A stretch of DNA of 26,406 nucleotides, taken from assembly GCA_052035915.1 (NCBI GenBank), contig JBPOHE010000177.1, forward strand, positions 1 to 26,406. Direction: 5' to 3'. Origin of the DNA: JBPOHE01 sp052035915. GTDB lineage: Bacteria > Pseudomonadota > Gammaproteobacteria > Chromatiales > Chromatiaceae. Positions within the stretch are counted from its first letter, which is position 1. Each line of letters starts with the position of its first letter. This document shows positions 14,337-23,034 of the stretch, in pieces. Below the pieces are notes generated by a model that had not been told where the DNA came from, ran no database searches, and saw only the letters and a program-made list of their open reading frames with translations. A program made the translations under genes and the position numbers.

Positions 14337-17051
14337 ATGGCTGACGCCAAACCCCTGGTCCTGGTGGACGGGTCTTCCTATCTCTTCCGCGCCTTTCACG
14401 CCCTGCCGCCGTTGAGCAATTCCAAGGGCGAGCCCACCGGGGCATTGGTCGGCGTGGTCAATATGCTGCGCAAACTGCTGGCGGACTATCAACCCGAGCG
14501 TATCGCGGTCGTCTTCGACGCCTCGGGCAAGACCTTCCGGGACGAGATCTATCCTGACTACAAGGCCAACCGCCCGCCGATGCCGGACGAGTTGCGCGCC
14601 CAGATAGCTCCCTTGCACGAAACAGTGCGCGCCCTGGGGTTGCCGCTGATCATGGTGTCTGGGGTCGAGGCCGACGATGTCATCGGTACCCTCGCCGCCC
14701 AGGCGAGCCGTCTCGGTCTTCAGACCCTCATCTCCACCGGGGATAAGGACTTGGCGCAACTGGTCGACCCCCAGGTGACCCTGGTCAACACCATGACCGA
14801 TACCTTGATGGATCGCCAGGGGGTGGTGGAGAAATTCGGCGTCCCCCCGGAGCGCATCGTCGACTATCTCAGTCTGGTGGGTGACAGCGTCGACAATATC
14901 CCTGGGGTGGACAAGTGTGGTCCCAAAACCGCGGTGAAGTGGCTGCAAAGTTATGGGGATCTCGATGGCGTGATGACCCATGCCGAGGAGATCGGCGGCA
15001 AGGTCGGCGACAACCTCCGCGCCGCGCTGGAGTGGTTGCCCCGTTCACGTGACCTGGCGACCATCCGTTGCGACCTGGAGTTGGACGTGGCGCTGGAAGA
15101 TCTGCGTCCTCGCTCGCCGGACTTGGGCCGGTTGCGGGAGATCTACCGCCGCATCGAAGCCACCCGCTTGCTGGCGAGCCTGGGGGCAGAGGCCCCAACC
15201 GAGGCTCCGGTCGCACCTCAAGCGCCGGGGCCGGATCAGATACGTAAAGGCTATGAGTGCCTCCTGACGCCGGCCCAACTGGAGGACTGGGTGCAACGTC
15301 TCGAACAAGCCGATCTCTTCGCCATCGACACCGAGACCCAGGGGCTCGACTACATGCAGGCGGGGCTGGTCGGTCTGTCCTTCGCCGTGGCTCCCGGACA
15401 AGCGGCCTATCTGCCCCTGGCCCACAGCTATCTGGGGGCGCCGACACAATTGGACCCGGCCGCTGTTTGGTCTCGACTGGCCCCCTTGCTGGCCGACCCA
15501 CAACGGGCCAAGGTCGGACAGAACCTCAAGTTCGATCTCAGTATCCTGGCCAGGCACGGAGTGGATCTCCAGGGGATCGCCTATGACACCATGCTGGAGT
15601 CCTATGTCCTCGACAGCACGGCGACCCGCCATGACATGGATTCCCTGGCCGCCAAGTATCTGGATTGGCAGACCATCAAGTTCGAACAGGTGGCCGGCAA
15701 GGGCGCCGCCCAGATCGGTTTCGATCAGGTCCGCCTGGAGGAGGCCACCGCCTATGCCGCCGAGGATGCGGACGTCACCCTGCGTCTGCATCAGTCTCTT
15801 TGGCCCAGACTGGCCCAGGAAGCGGCCCTCGAACGCCTGTTTCGGGACATCGAGATGCCTCTGGTGCCGGTGCTTTCGCGCATGGAGCGCAACGGGGTGC
15901 GCATCGACGCGGCCATGCTGGCCGAGCAGAGCCGGGAGATGGCGGAACGACTCGCTGAGTTGGAGCTGCAAGCCCAGGCGGTGGCAGGCCGACCCTTCAA
16001 TCTGGCTTCGCCGAAACAGATCGGTGAGATCCTCTTCGATATCCAGGGTCTGCCGGTGCTGGAGCGCACCCCTACCGGCGCCCCTTCCACCGCCGAATCC
16101 GTCCTGCAGGAGCTGGCGGACAGCTACGAACTCCCCCGGTTGATCCTTGAGCATCGCGGCCTGAGCAAACTCAAGTCCACCTACACCGACAAGCTGCCGG
16201 AACAGATCAATCCGGTCAGCGGGCGGGTCCACACCTCCTATCATCAGGCGGTGGCGGCTACCGGGCGACTGTCTTCCTCGGATCCCAATCTACAAAATAT
16301 CCCGGTGCGCACCGAGGAAGGGCGGCGCATCCGTCAGGCCTTCGTCGCCTCGCCGGGTTACCGCTTGCTGGCGGCGGACTATTCCCAGATCGAGCTGCGC
16401 ATCATGGCCCATCTTTCCGAGGACGAGGGTCTGATCCGCGCCTTCGCCGCCGGCCAGGATATCCATCGGGCCACCGCCGGCGAGGTCTTCGCTGTCTCGC
16501 CGGAGGCGGTCACCCCGGATCAGCGGCGTTCCGCCAAGGCGATCAATTTCGGGCTCATCTATGGGATGTCGGCCTTCGGTCTGGCCAAGCAACTGGGCAT
16601 CGTCCAGAAGGCCGCCCAGGCCTATGTGGATCTCTATTTCCAGCGCTACCCGGGGGTGCGGGCCTTCATGGACAGGATTCGCGCCATGGCCAGGGAACAG
16701 GGGTATGTGGAGACCCTCTTTGGCCGCCGCTTGTATCTGCCCGAGATCAGTGCCCGCAATCCCCAGCGCCGGGCGGCGGCGGAGCGCACCGCGATCAATG
16801 CGCCGATGCAGGGGACGGCCTCGGACATCATCAAGATCGCCATGATCGCGGTGGATCGCTGGATCCGGGAGTCAGGCGCCGAGGTGCGCATGATCATGCA
16901 GGTGCACGACGAGCTGGTGTTCGAGGTGGCGGAAGCCGAGATCGAGCGGAGTCTGGAGGCGATCCGGGAACGGATGCAGACCGCAGCGAGCCTGCGGGTG
17001 CCCCTGGTGGTCGATGTGGGGCTGGGCGACAACTGGGATCAGGCCCATTGA
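14337..17051 (+). CDS. polA: DNA polymerase I
   Basis: A 904-residue replicative repair polymerase that processes Okazaki fragments and fills gaps. Domain order is a 5' nuclease (LVLVDGSSYLFRAFHAL, GVEADDVIGTLA, STGDKDLAQLV, GDSVDNIPGV), a proofreading exonuclease with intact acidic residues (D331 and E333 in AIDTETQGLD), and the polymerase: motif A DYSQIELRI (D681), motif B RRSAKAINFGLIYG (K734) and motif C QVHDELVF (D858, E859). Length matches E. coli Pol I. The ATG at 14337 has GAGGAGG six to seven bases upstream and aligns with family starts. An in-frame ATG at 14178 would add 53 proline-rich residues unlike the family and is rejected. It is followed by a terminator. Confidence 0.97.
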   Translation: MADAKPLVLVDGSSYLFRAFHALPPLSNSKGEPTGALVGVVNMLRKLLADYQPERIAVVFDASGKTFRDEIYPDYKANRPPMPDELRAQIAPLHETVRALGLPLIMVSGVEADDVIGTLAAQASRLGLQTLISTGDKDLAQLVDPQVTLVNTMTDTLMDRQGVVEKFGVPPERIVDYLSLVGDSVDNIPGVDKCGPKTAVKWLQSYGDLDGVMTHAEEIGGKVGDNLRAALEWLPRSRDLATIRCDLELDVALEDLRPRSPDLGRLREIYRRIEATRLLASLGAEAPTEAPVAPQAPGPDQIRKGYECLLTPAQLEDWVQRLEQADLFAIDTETQGLDYMQAGLVGLSFAVAPGQAAYLPLAHSYLGAPTQLDPAAVWSRLAPLLADPQRAKVGQNLKFDLSILARHGVDLQGIAYDTMLESYVLDSTATRHDMDSLAAKYLDWQTIKFEQVAGKGAAQIGFDQVRLEEATAYAAEDADVTLRLHQSLWPRLAQEAALERLFRDIEMPLVPVLSRMERNGVRIDAAMLAEQSREMAERLAELELQAQAVAGRPFNLASPKQIGEILFDIQGLPVLERTPTGAPSTAESVLQELADSYELPRLILEHRGLSKLKSTYTDKLPEQINPVSGRVHTSYHQAVAATGRLSSSDPNLQNIPVRTEEGRRIRQAFVASPGYRLLAADYSQIELRIMAHLSEDEGLIRAFAAGQDIHRATAGEVFAVSPEAVTPDQRRSAKAINFGLIYGMSAFGLAKQLGIVQKAAQAYVDLYFQRYPGVRAFMDRIRAMAREQGYVETLFGRRLYLPEISARNPQRRAAAERTAINAPMQGTASDIIKIAMIAVDRWIRESGAEVRMIMQVHDELVFEVAEAEIERSLEAIRERMQTAASLRVPLVVDVGLGDNWDQAH

Positions 17052-17192
17052 TCCACTCAGGCAAGCCATTCTATCGCCACAGGCGGATGAACTTTTTGGC
17101 ATGCCATCAGTCTTACTGAATAGGAGCGTCTCGGCGGGCGGCGTTCCCCTCCCTTATCAGTCCGCTCCCGGCTGCCCCAGCCGGGGTTTTGA

Positions 17193-17234
17193 CCCCGACA
17201 CCTTCCCCCTTGGGTTTCGGGGTTTTGTTTTTTT
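17193..17234 (+). terminator. Probable terminator after polA
   Basis: CCCCGA (17193-17198) pairs with TCGGGG (17217-17222), with weaker inner pairing, followed by TTTTGTTTTTTT. It lies about 140 bp after the polA stop and ends at the 3' end of the convergent engB gene. Confidence 0.65.
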
Positions 17235-17856
17235 ACCCCCCCAGCAGCGGTTCCATACCCAGCCAGAGATTGAGCTGGGCATAAGCCTCGTCCAATCCCG
17301 TCCTTTGCAGTGAGGAAAACAACTGCGCGCCCACCTCCGTTGGATAAGCCACCGCCAGCTCCCGGCGTAGCGCGGCCAGGGTGTTCAATGCCGCTCCCCG
17401 GCTGAGTTTGTCGGCCTTGGTCAAGAGGATATGGGTCGGGATCTGGTGCACCTTGTTCCATTCGAGCAGGAGTCGGTCCACCTCGGTCAAGGGATGACGC
17501 ACGTCCATCATGAGGACGATCCCGCGCAGGCTCTGGCGCCGACGCAGATAGTCGCTGATCAACTCGCGCCAATGTTGGCGTTGCGCCTCGCTCACCTCGG
17601 CATAGCCGTAGCCGGGGAGATCGACCAGGCGTCGCTCCGTATCCAGGGCAAAAAAATTGATCAAACGGGTGCGTCCCGGCGACTTGCTGGTATGGGCCAA
17701 GCCTTTTTGCTGGCAGAGCACATTGATGGCACTGGATTTGCCGGAGTTGGAGCGGCCGGCAAAGGCTACCTCGTGGCCAGTGTCCTGGGAAAACTGAGAG
17801 ACCAGAGCGGCGCTGGTCAGAAATTGCGTTTTTTGATAGCGGGGATCAAGGTCCAT
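17233..17856 (-). CDS. engB: Ribosome-biogenesis GTP-binding protein EngB (YihA/YsxC)
   Basis: A 207-residue small GTPase needed for late assembly of the 50S ribosomal subunit. The G motifs are clear: Walker A/G1 in GRSNSGKSSAIN, the switch I threonine in KSPGRTRLINFF, G3 DLPGYG and G4 TKADK. Length is typical. The N-terminus (QTKFLTSA-like: YQKTQFLTSAALVSQF) matches family starts, supporting the ATG at 17856. It is convergent with polA; engB and polA are neighbours in many gammaproteobacteria. The upstream gap to 18064 contains a hairpin but no recognised promoter. Confidence 0.95.
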   Translation of the reverse strand: MDLDPRYQKTQFLTSAALVSQFSQDTGHEVAFAGRSNSGKSSAINVLCQQKGLAHTSKSPGRTRLINFFALDTERRLVDLPGYGYAEVSEAQRQHWRELISDYLRRRQSLRGIVLMMDVRHPLTEVDRLLLEWNKVHQIPTHILLTKADKLSRGAALNTLAALRRELAVAYPTEVGAQLFSSLQRTGLDEAYAQLNLWLGMEPLLGG

Positions 17857-17944
17857 GGTTCGTCTACAGCGGATGATCGAATTGGCCTGGGGTAAAACGT
17901 CTTGTTGGCATCAAGCCAGGGACTTCACCTCCCAGGGATGGCGT

Positions 17945-17976
17945 GCCATCGGGGCGCCGATGGCAATAACTTTTTT
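17945..17976. terminator. Stem-loop with T-run between the hemerythrin and engB genes
   Basis: GCCATCGG-GGCG-CCGATGGC (17945-17964) is a perfect 8-bp stem, followed on the plus strand by AATAAC and TTTTTT. The T-run is on the plus strand, whereas the flanking genes run on the minus strand. It would therefore terminate antisense transcription, or be only a hairpin after the hemerythrin gene. Confidence 0.35.
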
Positions 17977-18064
17977 CTTATGAATAAGCCCGGGGAATCA
18001 AGGTTTGTCATCCCAGGCCCGGAATCGGTCCGGCGCCTTCCCTGGCACAGTATTCAGCGCCGGG

Positions 18065-18538
18065 TCACATATCCTTATTCAAGGTATCCCACAATTTGCT
18101 TACCCAGGACTTTTTCTTCAAGGTCGCCGAGGCTCCAGCGTTCAAAAAATGCTTGGAATAGGCCCTGTCGCTTTCCATGATGTGTTTGGTCAGCCAGACC
18201 TTGAGGAAATACATCAGTTCGAAGTTGATGGATACCTTGCCATCGTCCAGCTTTTGTTGGAGCTCCTTGACCTGGAAGATGAGGGCATCGTGTTCCTTCT
18301 TATGCTCTTCATAACGAGGATAATTGAGTATCCGCATCAGGCTTTCTTCGACCAGAAAATGGGTCTGAGTGTAAGAGGCCAAACGGTCGAGAATGCCGCG
18401 TACCACTTCTGCGGCATGGTGTTCCTGGATCGCCTCGTGCATCTCATTCACCATGCCGGCGAGCATTTTATGTTGCTCATCGATCTCTTCGAGCCCGACA
18501 CTCAGTTGGTTGGACCATTCAATGAATTTCTTCGTCAT
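18065..18538 (-). CDS. Bacteriohemerythrin
   Basis: A 157-residue single-domain hemerythrin that binds O2 reversibly at a non-heme di-iron site; in bacteria these proteins store or carry oxygen for oxidases or act in oxygen sensing. All seven canonical iron ligands are visible: H23 (DEQHKML), H60 and E64 (THFLVEE), H79 and H83 (HKKEH), and H119 and D124 (TKHIMESD). The start at 18538 has GGAG seven bases upstream and gives the family-typical FIEWS-N-L beginning; the frame extends upstream but without family resemblance. Beyond the domain there is an additional tail of about 30 residues (ASATLKKKSWVSKLWDTLNKDM), basic and amphipathic, which could bind a membrane or partner. Stand-alone gene. 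Confidence 0.94.
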   Translation of the reverse strand: MTKKFIEWSNQLSVGLEEIDEQHKMLAGMVNEMHEAIQEHHAAEVVRGILDRLASYTQTHFLVEESLMRILNYPRYEEHKKEHDALIFQVKELQQKLDDGKVSINFELMYFLKVWLTKHIMESDRAYSKHFLNAGASATLKKKSWVSKLWDTLNKDM

Positions 18539-18754
18539 CGGCGTCTCCAGTATGGGTGACCGATCACCCGGTGGTTTGTGTTCAAGTCTATTAATAAGGA
18601 ACGTTGGTATGAACGCCCGGTGACGGACACAGGGACCTGGCCAGGGACCGCGGGGCAAGACGAGAATCCGTCACTGTCGTTTGGGGAGTACAGTATCAGC
18701 GCCTTATCCCTTCTTCTTTGAGATGGGACAACTCCATGGCAAAAAGTCAGGTAA

Positions 18755-19231
18755 TTAAGTCGTAGATCTGCGCCAATCACCGGATTTCCCACCTGATTTT
18801 TCCAGCAGGCAGACCTGCTCAATGCTCATGCCCCGATCCACGGCCTTGCACATATCGTAAATGGTGAGCAAGGCTACCTGGGTGGCGCAGAGGGCCTCCA
18901 TCTCCACCCCGGTTTGGCCCCGAGTTTCCACCCGGGTGCGGCAGCGAACGCCCAGATCCTCGAACTCCAGATCTATGGCGATATGGGTCAGGGCGAGGGG
19001 ATGGCACAAGGGAATCAGCTCGGCGGTTTTCTTGGCAGCCATAATGCCGGCGATGCGGGCGATGCCGAGGACATCGCCCTTTTTATGCCCACCTTCCCGG
19101 ATCAACCTCAGGGTCTCGGGCTGCATCCGAATCCAGCCGGCGGCAATGGCCACACGGTGGCGACTGTCCTTCCCGCCCACATCCACCATGTGAGCGGCAC
19201 CACTCTGATCGAAATGGGTCAAATCAGGCAT
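18755..19231 (-). CDS. moaC: Cyclic pyranopterin monophosphate synthase MoaC
   Basis: A 158-residue molybdenum-cofactor enzyme that, after MoaA, converts 3',8-cyclo-7,8-dihydro-GTP to cyclic pyranopterin monophosphate. Conserved blocks are present: MVDVGGK, GDVLGIARIAGIMAAKKT, LIPLCHPL, VETRGQTGVEMEAL and IYDMCKAVDRGM, which include the catalytic lysine and aspartate. The ATG at 19231 is chosen because MPDLTHFDQSGAAHMVDV aligns with the family start. An ATG seven codons further upstream (19252) is possible, and neither has a strong ribosome binding site. No other moa gene is adjacent. Mo-cofactor enzymes such as nitrate reductase would fit the denitrifying lifestyle, but that link is inference. 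Confidence 0.95.
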   Translation of the reverse strand: MPDLTHFDQSGAAHMVDVGGKDSRHRVAIAAGWIRMQPETLRLIREGGHKKGDVLGIARIAGIMAAKKTAELIPLCHPLALTHIAIDLEFEDLGVRCRTRVETRGQTGVEMEALCATQVALLTIYDMCKAVDRGMSIEQVCLLEKSGGKSGDWRRSTT

Positions 19232-19303
19232 CTGGGATACCCAAGCGTTCATTCGGCGAGGGATTCATCATACCCCGAATCCCAGGTTGAAGCGTTTTCC
19301 GAC

Positions 19304-19364
19304 AAAAAAAGAGGTCCGCGAGGACCTCTTGAAGGCTGGGCTCCCACATGCGTCAGGAGCCCAG
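19304..19364 (-). terminator. Tandem hairpins, terminator of hppA
   Basis: Downstream of hppA on the minus strand come CTGGGCTCC/GGAGCCCAG (19336-19364) and then AAGAGGTCC-TCGC-GGACCTCTT (19309-19330), followed directly by a run of seven Ts (19310-19304 on the minus strand). The second is a textbook Rho-independent terminator; the first may help it or act in transcript stability. Confidence 0.88.
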
Positions 19365-19382
19365 TAAAACGGTTGCTGGTTG

Positions 19383-21401
19383 TTAGAGTATGGGTACGAT
19401 CAACAGGGCGACGATGTTGATGATCTTGATCAGCGGGTTCACCGCGGGACCGGCGGTGTCCTTGTAGGGATCGCCGACGGTGTCTCCGGTGACGGCCGCT
19501 TTATGGGTATCCGAACCCTTGCCGCCCAGATTGCCGTCTTCGATGTATTTCTTAGCATTGTCCCAGGCACCGCCACCGGTAGTCATGGAGATGGCCACGA
19601 AGAGACCGGTGATGATGGTACCCATCAAAATACCGCCGAGGGCCTTGGGACCGAGGACGACACCCACGACTACCGGGATGAGGACCGGCAACAGCGAGGG
19701 CAACATCATCTCCTTGATGGCGGCCTTGGTCAGCATGTCCACCGCCTTGGAGTAGTCTGGCTTGGCCTTGCCCTCCATGATGCCGGCGATCTCGCGGAAC
19801 TGACGCCGCACCTCGATCACCACCGAACCGGCGGCGCGACCCACGGCCTCCATCGCCATGGAACCGAAGAGGTAGGGGACCAGGCCGCCGATGAAGAGGC
19901 CGATGATCACCATGTGATCGGAGAGGTCGAACATCGCCTTGATACCCTGGGCCTCCAGGGCATGGGTGTAGTCGGCGAACAGCACCAGCGCCGCCAGACC
20001 GGCGGAACCGATGGCGTAGCCCTTGGTCACCGCCTTGGTGGTATTGCCCACGGCATCCAGGGGGTCGGTGATGTTGCGGATCTCTTTCGGCAGTTCGGCC
20101 ATCTCGGCGATACCGCCGGCGTTGTCGGTGATGGGACCATAGGCATCCAGCGCCACGACCATGCCGGTCATGGACAGCATCGAGGTGGCGGCGATGGCGA
20201 TGCCATAGAGACCGGCCAGATCATAGGCGGCCCAGATGGCGATACAGACCGCCAGCACCGGCAGGGCGGTGGCCTTCATGGAGACCGCCAGCCCGGCGAT
20301 GATGTTGGTGCCGTGTCCGGTGGTGGAGGCCTGGGCGATGTGGCGCACCGGGGAGAACTCGGTGGCGGTGTAATACTCGGTGATGACCACCATCAGCGCG
20401 GTGAGGACCAGACCGATGAGGGCGGAACCGTAAATGCCCACCCAGGAATAACCGGGAATGCCCTTCATCATGAACCAGGTCAGGGGCAGGAAGGCTACGG
20501 CGGCGATGGCGCCGGAAACGATGACCCCGCGGTAGAGAGCGGTCATGATCTTCTTACCGGGTTCGGCCTTGACGAAGTAAGTACCGATCACCGAGGCGAC
20601 GATGGACAGACCACCCAGCACCAGGGGATAGACCACGGCGGCGTCGTTGCCCTTGATCAGCAGACCGCCAAGCAACATGGTGGCGATCAGGGTCACCGCA
20701 TAGGTCTCGAAGAGGTCGGCGGCCATGCCGGCGCAGTCGCCTACATTGTCGCCCACATTGTCGGCGATCACCGCCGGGTTGCGCGGGTCGTCCTCGGGGA
20801 TGCCGGCTTCGACCTTGCCTACCAGATCGGCACCGACGTCGGCGCCCTTGGTGAAGATGCCGCCGCCCAGTCGGGCGAAGATGGAGATGAGAGAACCACC
20901 GAAGCCGAGGCCGACCAGGGCGTGGAGGATGTGGTCGGTGCTCATGCCCATGGACTTGAGGACGGTGAAGTAACCGGCCACACCGAGCAGACCGAGACCG
21001 ACCACCAGCATGCCGGTGATGGCGCCGCCGCGGAAGGCGAGCTGCAGCGCGGCATTGAGGCCGTTATGGGCGGCCTGGGCGGTGCGCACATTGGCCCGCA
21101 CCGAGATGTTCATGCCGATGTACCCGGTGGCCCCGGAGAGGACGGCGCCGATCAGGAAACCGATCGCGGTGTACCAGTTCTTCAGCCCGAAGCCGAGGAG
21201 CAGGAAAAGAACCACGCCGACGATGGCGATGGTGGTGTACTGCCGGTTCAGATAGGCCTTGGCGCCTTCCTGCACCGCGGAGGCGATCTGCCGCATCCGT
21301 TCGTTGCCGTCGGGTTGCTGCAGGATCCATTTGACGGATATGAAGCCATAGACCAATGCCACAACGGCACAGGCCAAGGCGAATATGAGCGACAGAGTCA
21401 T
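19383..21401 (-). CDS. hppA: Proton-pumping membrane pyrophosphatase, K+-independent type
   Basis: A 672-residue polytopic enzyme that couples hydrolysis (or synthesis) of pyrophosphate to proton transport across the cytoplasmic membrane. About 16 transmembrane helices are expected. Substrate motifs are intact: GGGIFTKGADVGADLVGKVE and DDPRNPAVIADNVGDNVGD on one side, and DAYGPITDNAGGIAEM and DTVGDPYKDTAGPAVNPLIK later. In GNTTKAVTKG a lysine (K456) and a threonine (T459) occupy the positions that distinguish K+-independent enzymes from K+-dependent ones (Ala and Gly). The start has AGGGGAG seven bases upstream. It follows a small conserved ORF and pfp on the same strand, so the pump and a PPi-using kinase probably share a transcript. 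Confidence 0.97.
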   Translation of the reverse strand: MTLSLIFALACAVVALVYGFISVKWILQQPDGNERMRQIASAVQEGAKAYLNRQYTTIAIVGVVLFLLLGFGLKNWYTAIGFLIGAVLSGATGYIGMNISVRANVRTAQAAHNGLNAALQLAFRGGAITGMLVVGLGLLGVAGYFTVLKSMGMSTDHILHALVGLGFGGSLISIFARLGGGIFTKGADVGADLVGKVEAGIPEDDPRNPAVIADNVGDNVGDCAGMAADLFETYAVTLIATMLLGGLLIKGNDAAVVYPLVLGGLSIVASVIGTYFVKAEPGKKIMTALYRGVIVSGAIAAVAFLPLTWFMMKGIPGYSWVGIYGSALIGLVLTALMVVITEYYTATEFSPVRHIAQASTTGHGTNIIAGLAVSMKATALPVLAVCIAIWAAYDLAGLYGIAIAATSMLSMTGMVVALDAYGPITDNAGGIAEMAELPKEIRNITDPLDAVGNTTKAVTKGYAIGSAGLAALVLFADYTHALEAQGIKAMFDLSDHMVIIGLFIGGLVPYLFGSMAMEAVGRAAGSVVIEVRRQFREIAGIMEGKAKPDYSKAVDMLTKAAIKEMMLPSLLPVLIPVVVGVVLGPKALGGILMGTIITGLFVAISMTTGGGAWDNAKKYIEDGNLGGKGSDTHKAAVTGDTVGDPYKDTAGPAVNPLIKIINIVALLIVPIL

Positions 21402-21434
21402 GAATGATCTCCCCTTTGTTTGACGTTGATGAAA

Positions 21435-21638
21435 CTAACCCGCGACCCGTGAAAAGTCCGTACCCGGTCGCAACCCGAAGGCCTGCTCGAGCCCCAGTTC
21501 CCTGATCAATTGGTCTACCCCACGCTGACCGTGATCCTTGTGGATCTCCGCCAGGATGAGGCGCACGGCGTTGCGATTGTACCCGCCGCCGAAGGCCAAT
21601 TGGGTCTGGATGAGTTCCCGGGCTTTATCCAGGGTCAT
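21435..21638 (-). CDS. Small conserved hypothetical protein between pfp and hppA
   Basis: A 67-residue soluble, mostly helical protein (TLDKARELIQTQLAFGGGYNRNAVRLILAEI ... LIRELGLEQAFGLRPGT in two helical blocks). I do not know a function. I recall similar short proteins beside hppA in other gammaproteobacteria, but could not check. The start at 21638 is preferred because CAGGAG lies about nine bases upstream; an in-frame ATG nine codons earlier adds only a serine-rich stretch. It is 34 bp before hppA and 70 bp after pfp, so an accessory role in PPi metabolism is possible. Confidence 0.7.
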   Translation of the reverse strand: MTLDKARELIQTQLAFGGGYNRNAVRLILAEIHKDHGQRGVDQLIRELGLEQAFGLRPGTDFSRVAG

Positions 21639-21707
21639 CGAACTGCTCCTGCTACTACAGTCCACATACCGGGGATGACGAGATCCCCATGCATGTCTTG
21701 GCGCCGA

Positions 21708-22964
21708 TCAAAGCACGAAGCTTCCCGGCAATTTCTTGGCCACCGACTGGTTCAAGAGTCGTACATAGGCCGGTAGGCCATCCTGGTAAGGCGGATAGTC
21801 TTCGCCCTGGATGAGCGGAATCAGGTACTCCCGGCAGGCCGGGGTGATGCCGAAGCCATCCTCGCTGATGAATCCTCTGGGCATGAACTTCTCGACGTTG
21901 GCTACCTGGGACAGAGGCGCCATACCCACCTCCCAGGCATAGGGGCTGGAAGAGGTGCGTACCACCGCGGGCATCACCGAATTATGCCCGGCGAGGGCGA
22001 ATTCCACCGCCGCCTTACCCATGGCATAGGCCTGCTCGACATCGGTCTTGGAGGCCAGGTGACGGGCCGCCCGCTGGAGATAATCCGCCACTGCCCAGTG
22101 AAACTTGTAGCCGAGCGACTCCTTGATCATGTTAGCCACCACCGGCGCGGCACCGCCAAGCTGGGCATGGCCGAAGGCGTCGCGAGTGCCCTGCTCGGCG
22201 AGGAAGCGACCGTCTGGCCAATGGGCACCCTCGGAGACGACCACGGTGCAGAAATCGTACTGCTCCACATTCGCCTTCACCTTGGCGAGAAAGCGCTCCT
22301 GATCGAACTCCACCTCGGGGAAGAGGATCACCACCGGGATGTCGTGATCGGCCACCAGGCCGCCAGCGGCGGCGATCCACCCGGCATGCCGACCCATCAC
22401 CTCGATGACGAAAATCTTGGTGGAGGTTTTCGCCATGGAACGGACGTCGTAGCTCGCCTCCAGGGTGGAGACGGCGATGTATTTGGCTACCGAACCGAAG
22501 CCGGGGCAGTTGTCGGTGATGGGCAGATCGTTGTCCACGGTCTTGGGCACATGGATGGCCTGTACCGGATAGCCCATGGTCTCGGACAACTGGGAGACCT
22601 TGTAGCAGGTATCCGCCGAATCGCCACCGCCGTTGTAGAAGAAGTAGCCGATGTCGTGGGCCTTGAAGACCTCGATCAGGCGTTCGTACTCACGTCTGTT
22701 GGCTTCCAGGCTTTTCAACTTGTAGCGGCAGGAGCCGAAGGCCCCGGAAGGGGTATAACGCAGGGCGGCGATAGCCGCGTCGGATTCGAGGCCGGTATCG
22801 ATCAGATCCTCGGTCAGCGCACCGATGATGCCGTTGCGACCGGCCAGCACGGTGCCGATCCGCTCCGGGTATTGGCGGGCCGTCTGGATCACCCCGCACG
22901 CCGAGGCATTGATCACGGCGGTGACGCCGCCGGACTGGGCATAAAAGGCATTTTTCTGGCTCAT
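21708..22964 (-). CDS. pfp: Pyrophosphate-dependent 6-phosphofructokinase
   Basis: A 418-residue enzyme interconverting fructose 6-phosphate plus PPi and fructose 1,6-bisphosphate plus Pi. Phosphoryl-donor specificity is readable. In NGGGDSADT an aspartate (D115) stands where ATP enzymes have the second glycine of GGDGS. In PKTVDNDL a lysine (K141) replaces the ATP-type glycine; both mark PPi use. D144 is the expected catalytic base, and MGRHAGWIA is the sugar-phosphate-binding block. Two ATGs are adjacent (22967, 22964); GGGAG is better spaced for the second. Since the reaction is reversible, in an autotroph it can act in the Calvin cycle direction and regenerate PPi for the pump encoded two genes downstream. 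pfp-hppA linkage is documented in Methylococcus and in sulfur-oxidising symbionts. Confidence 0.95.
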   Translation of the reverse strand: MSQKNAFYAQSGGVTAVINASACGVIQTARQYPERIGTVLAGRNGIIGALTEDLIDTGLESDAAIAALRYTPSGAFGSCRYKLKSLEANRREYERLIEVFKAHDIGYFFYNGGGDSADTCYKVSQLSETMGYPVQAIHVPKTVDNDLPITDNCPGFGSVAKYIAVSTLEASYDVRSMAKTSTKIFVIEVMGRHAGWIAAAGGLVADHDIPVVILFPEVEFDQERFLAKVKANVEQYDFCTVVVSEGAHWPDGRFLAEQGTRDAFGHAQLGGAAPVVANMIKESLGYKFHWAVADYLQRAARHLASKTDVEQAYAMGKAAVEFALAGHNSVMPAVVRTSSSPYAWEVGMAPLSQVANVEKFMPRGFISEDGFGITPACREYLIPLIQGEDYPPYQDGLPAYVRLLNQSVAKKLPGSFVL

Positions 22965-23034
22965 CATGACTCCCTGAACAGCTATGGTAGGTCAATATCT
23001 GGGCTTGTGGCTGTCTGGCAGCACCTCGGGGCGT

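Noticed and set aside
15045..16244. 399-codon minus-strand open frame opposite polA
   Set aside because: Antisense shadow of the polymerase gene; no recognisable domain.
19380..21407. 675-codon plus-strand open frame opposite hppA
   Set aside because: Composition is glycine, histidine and aspartate rich with no domain. It is the antisense shadow of a clearly recognised pyrophosphatase gene in GC-rich DNA.
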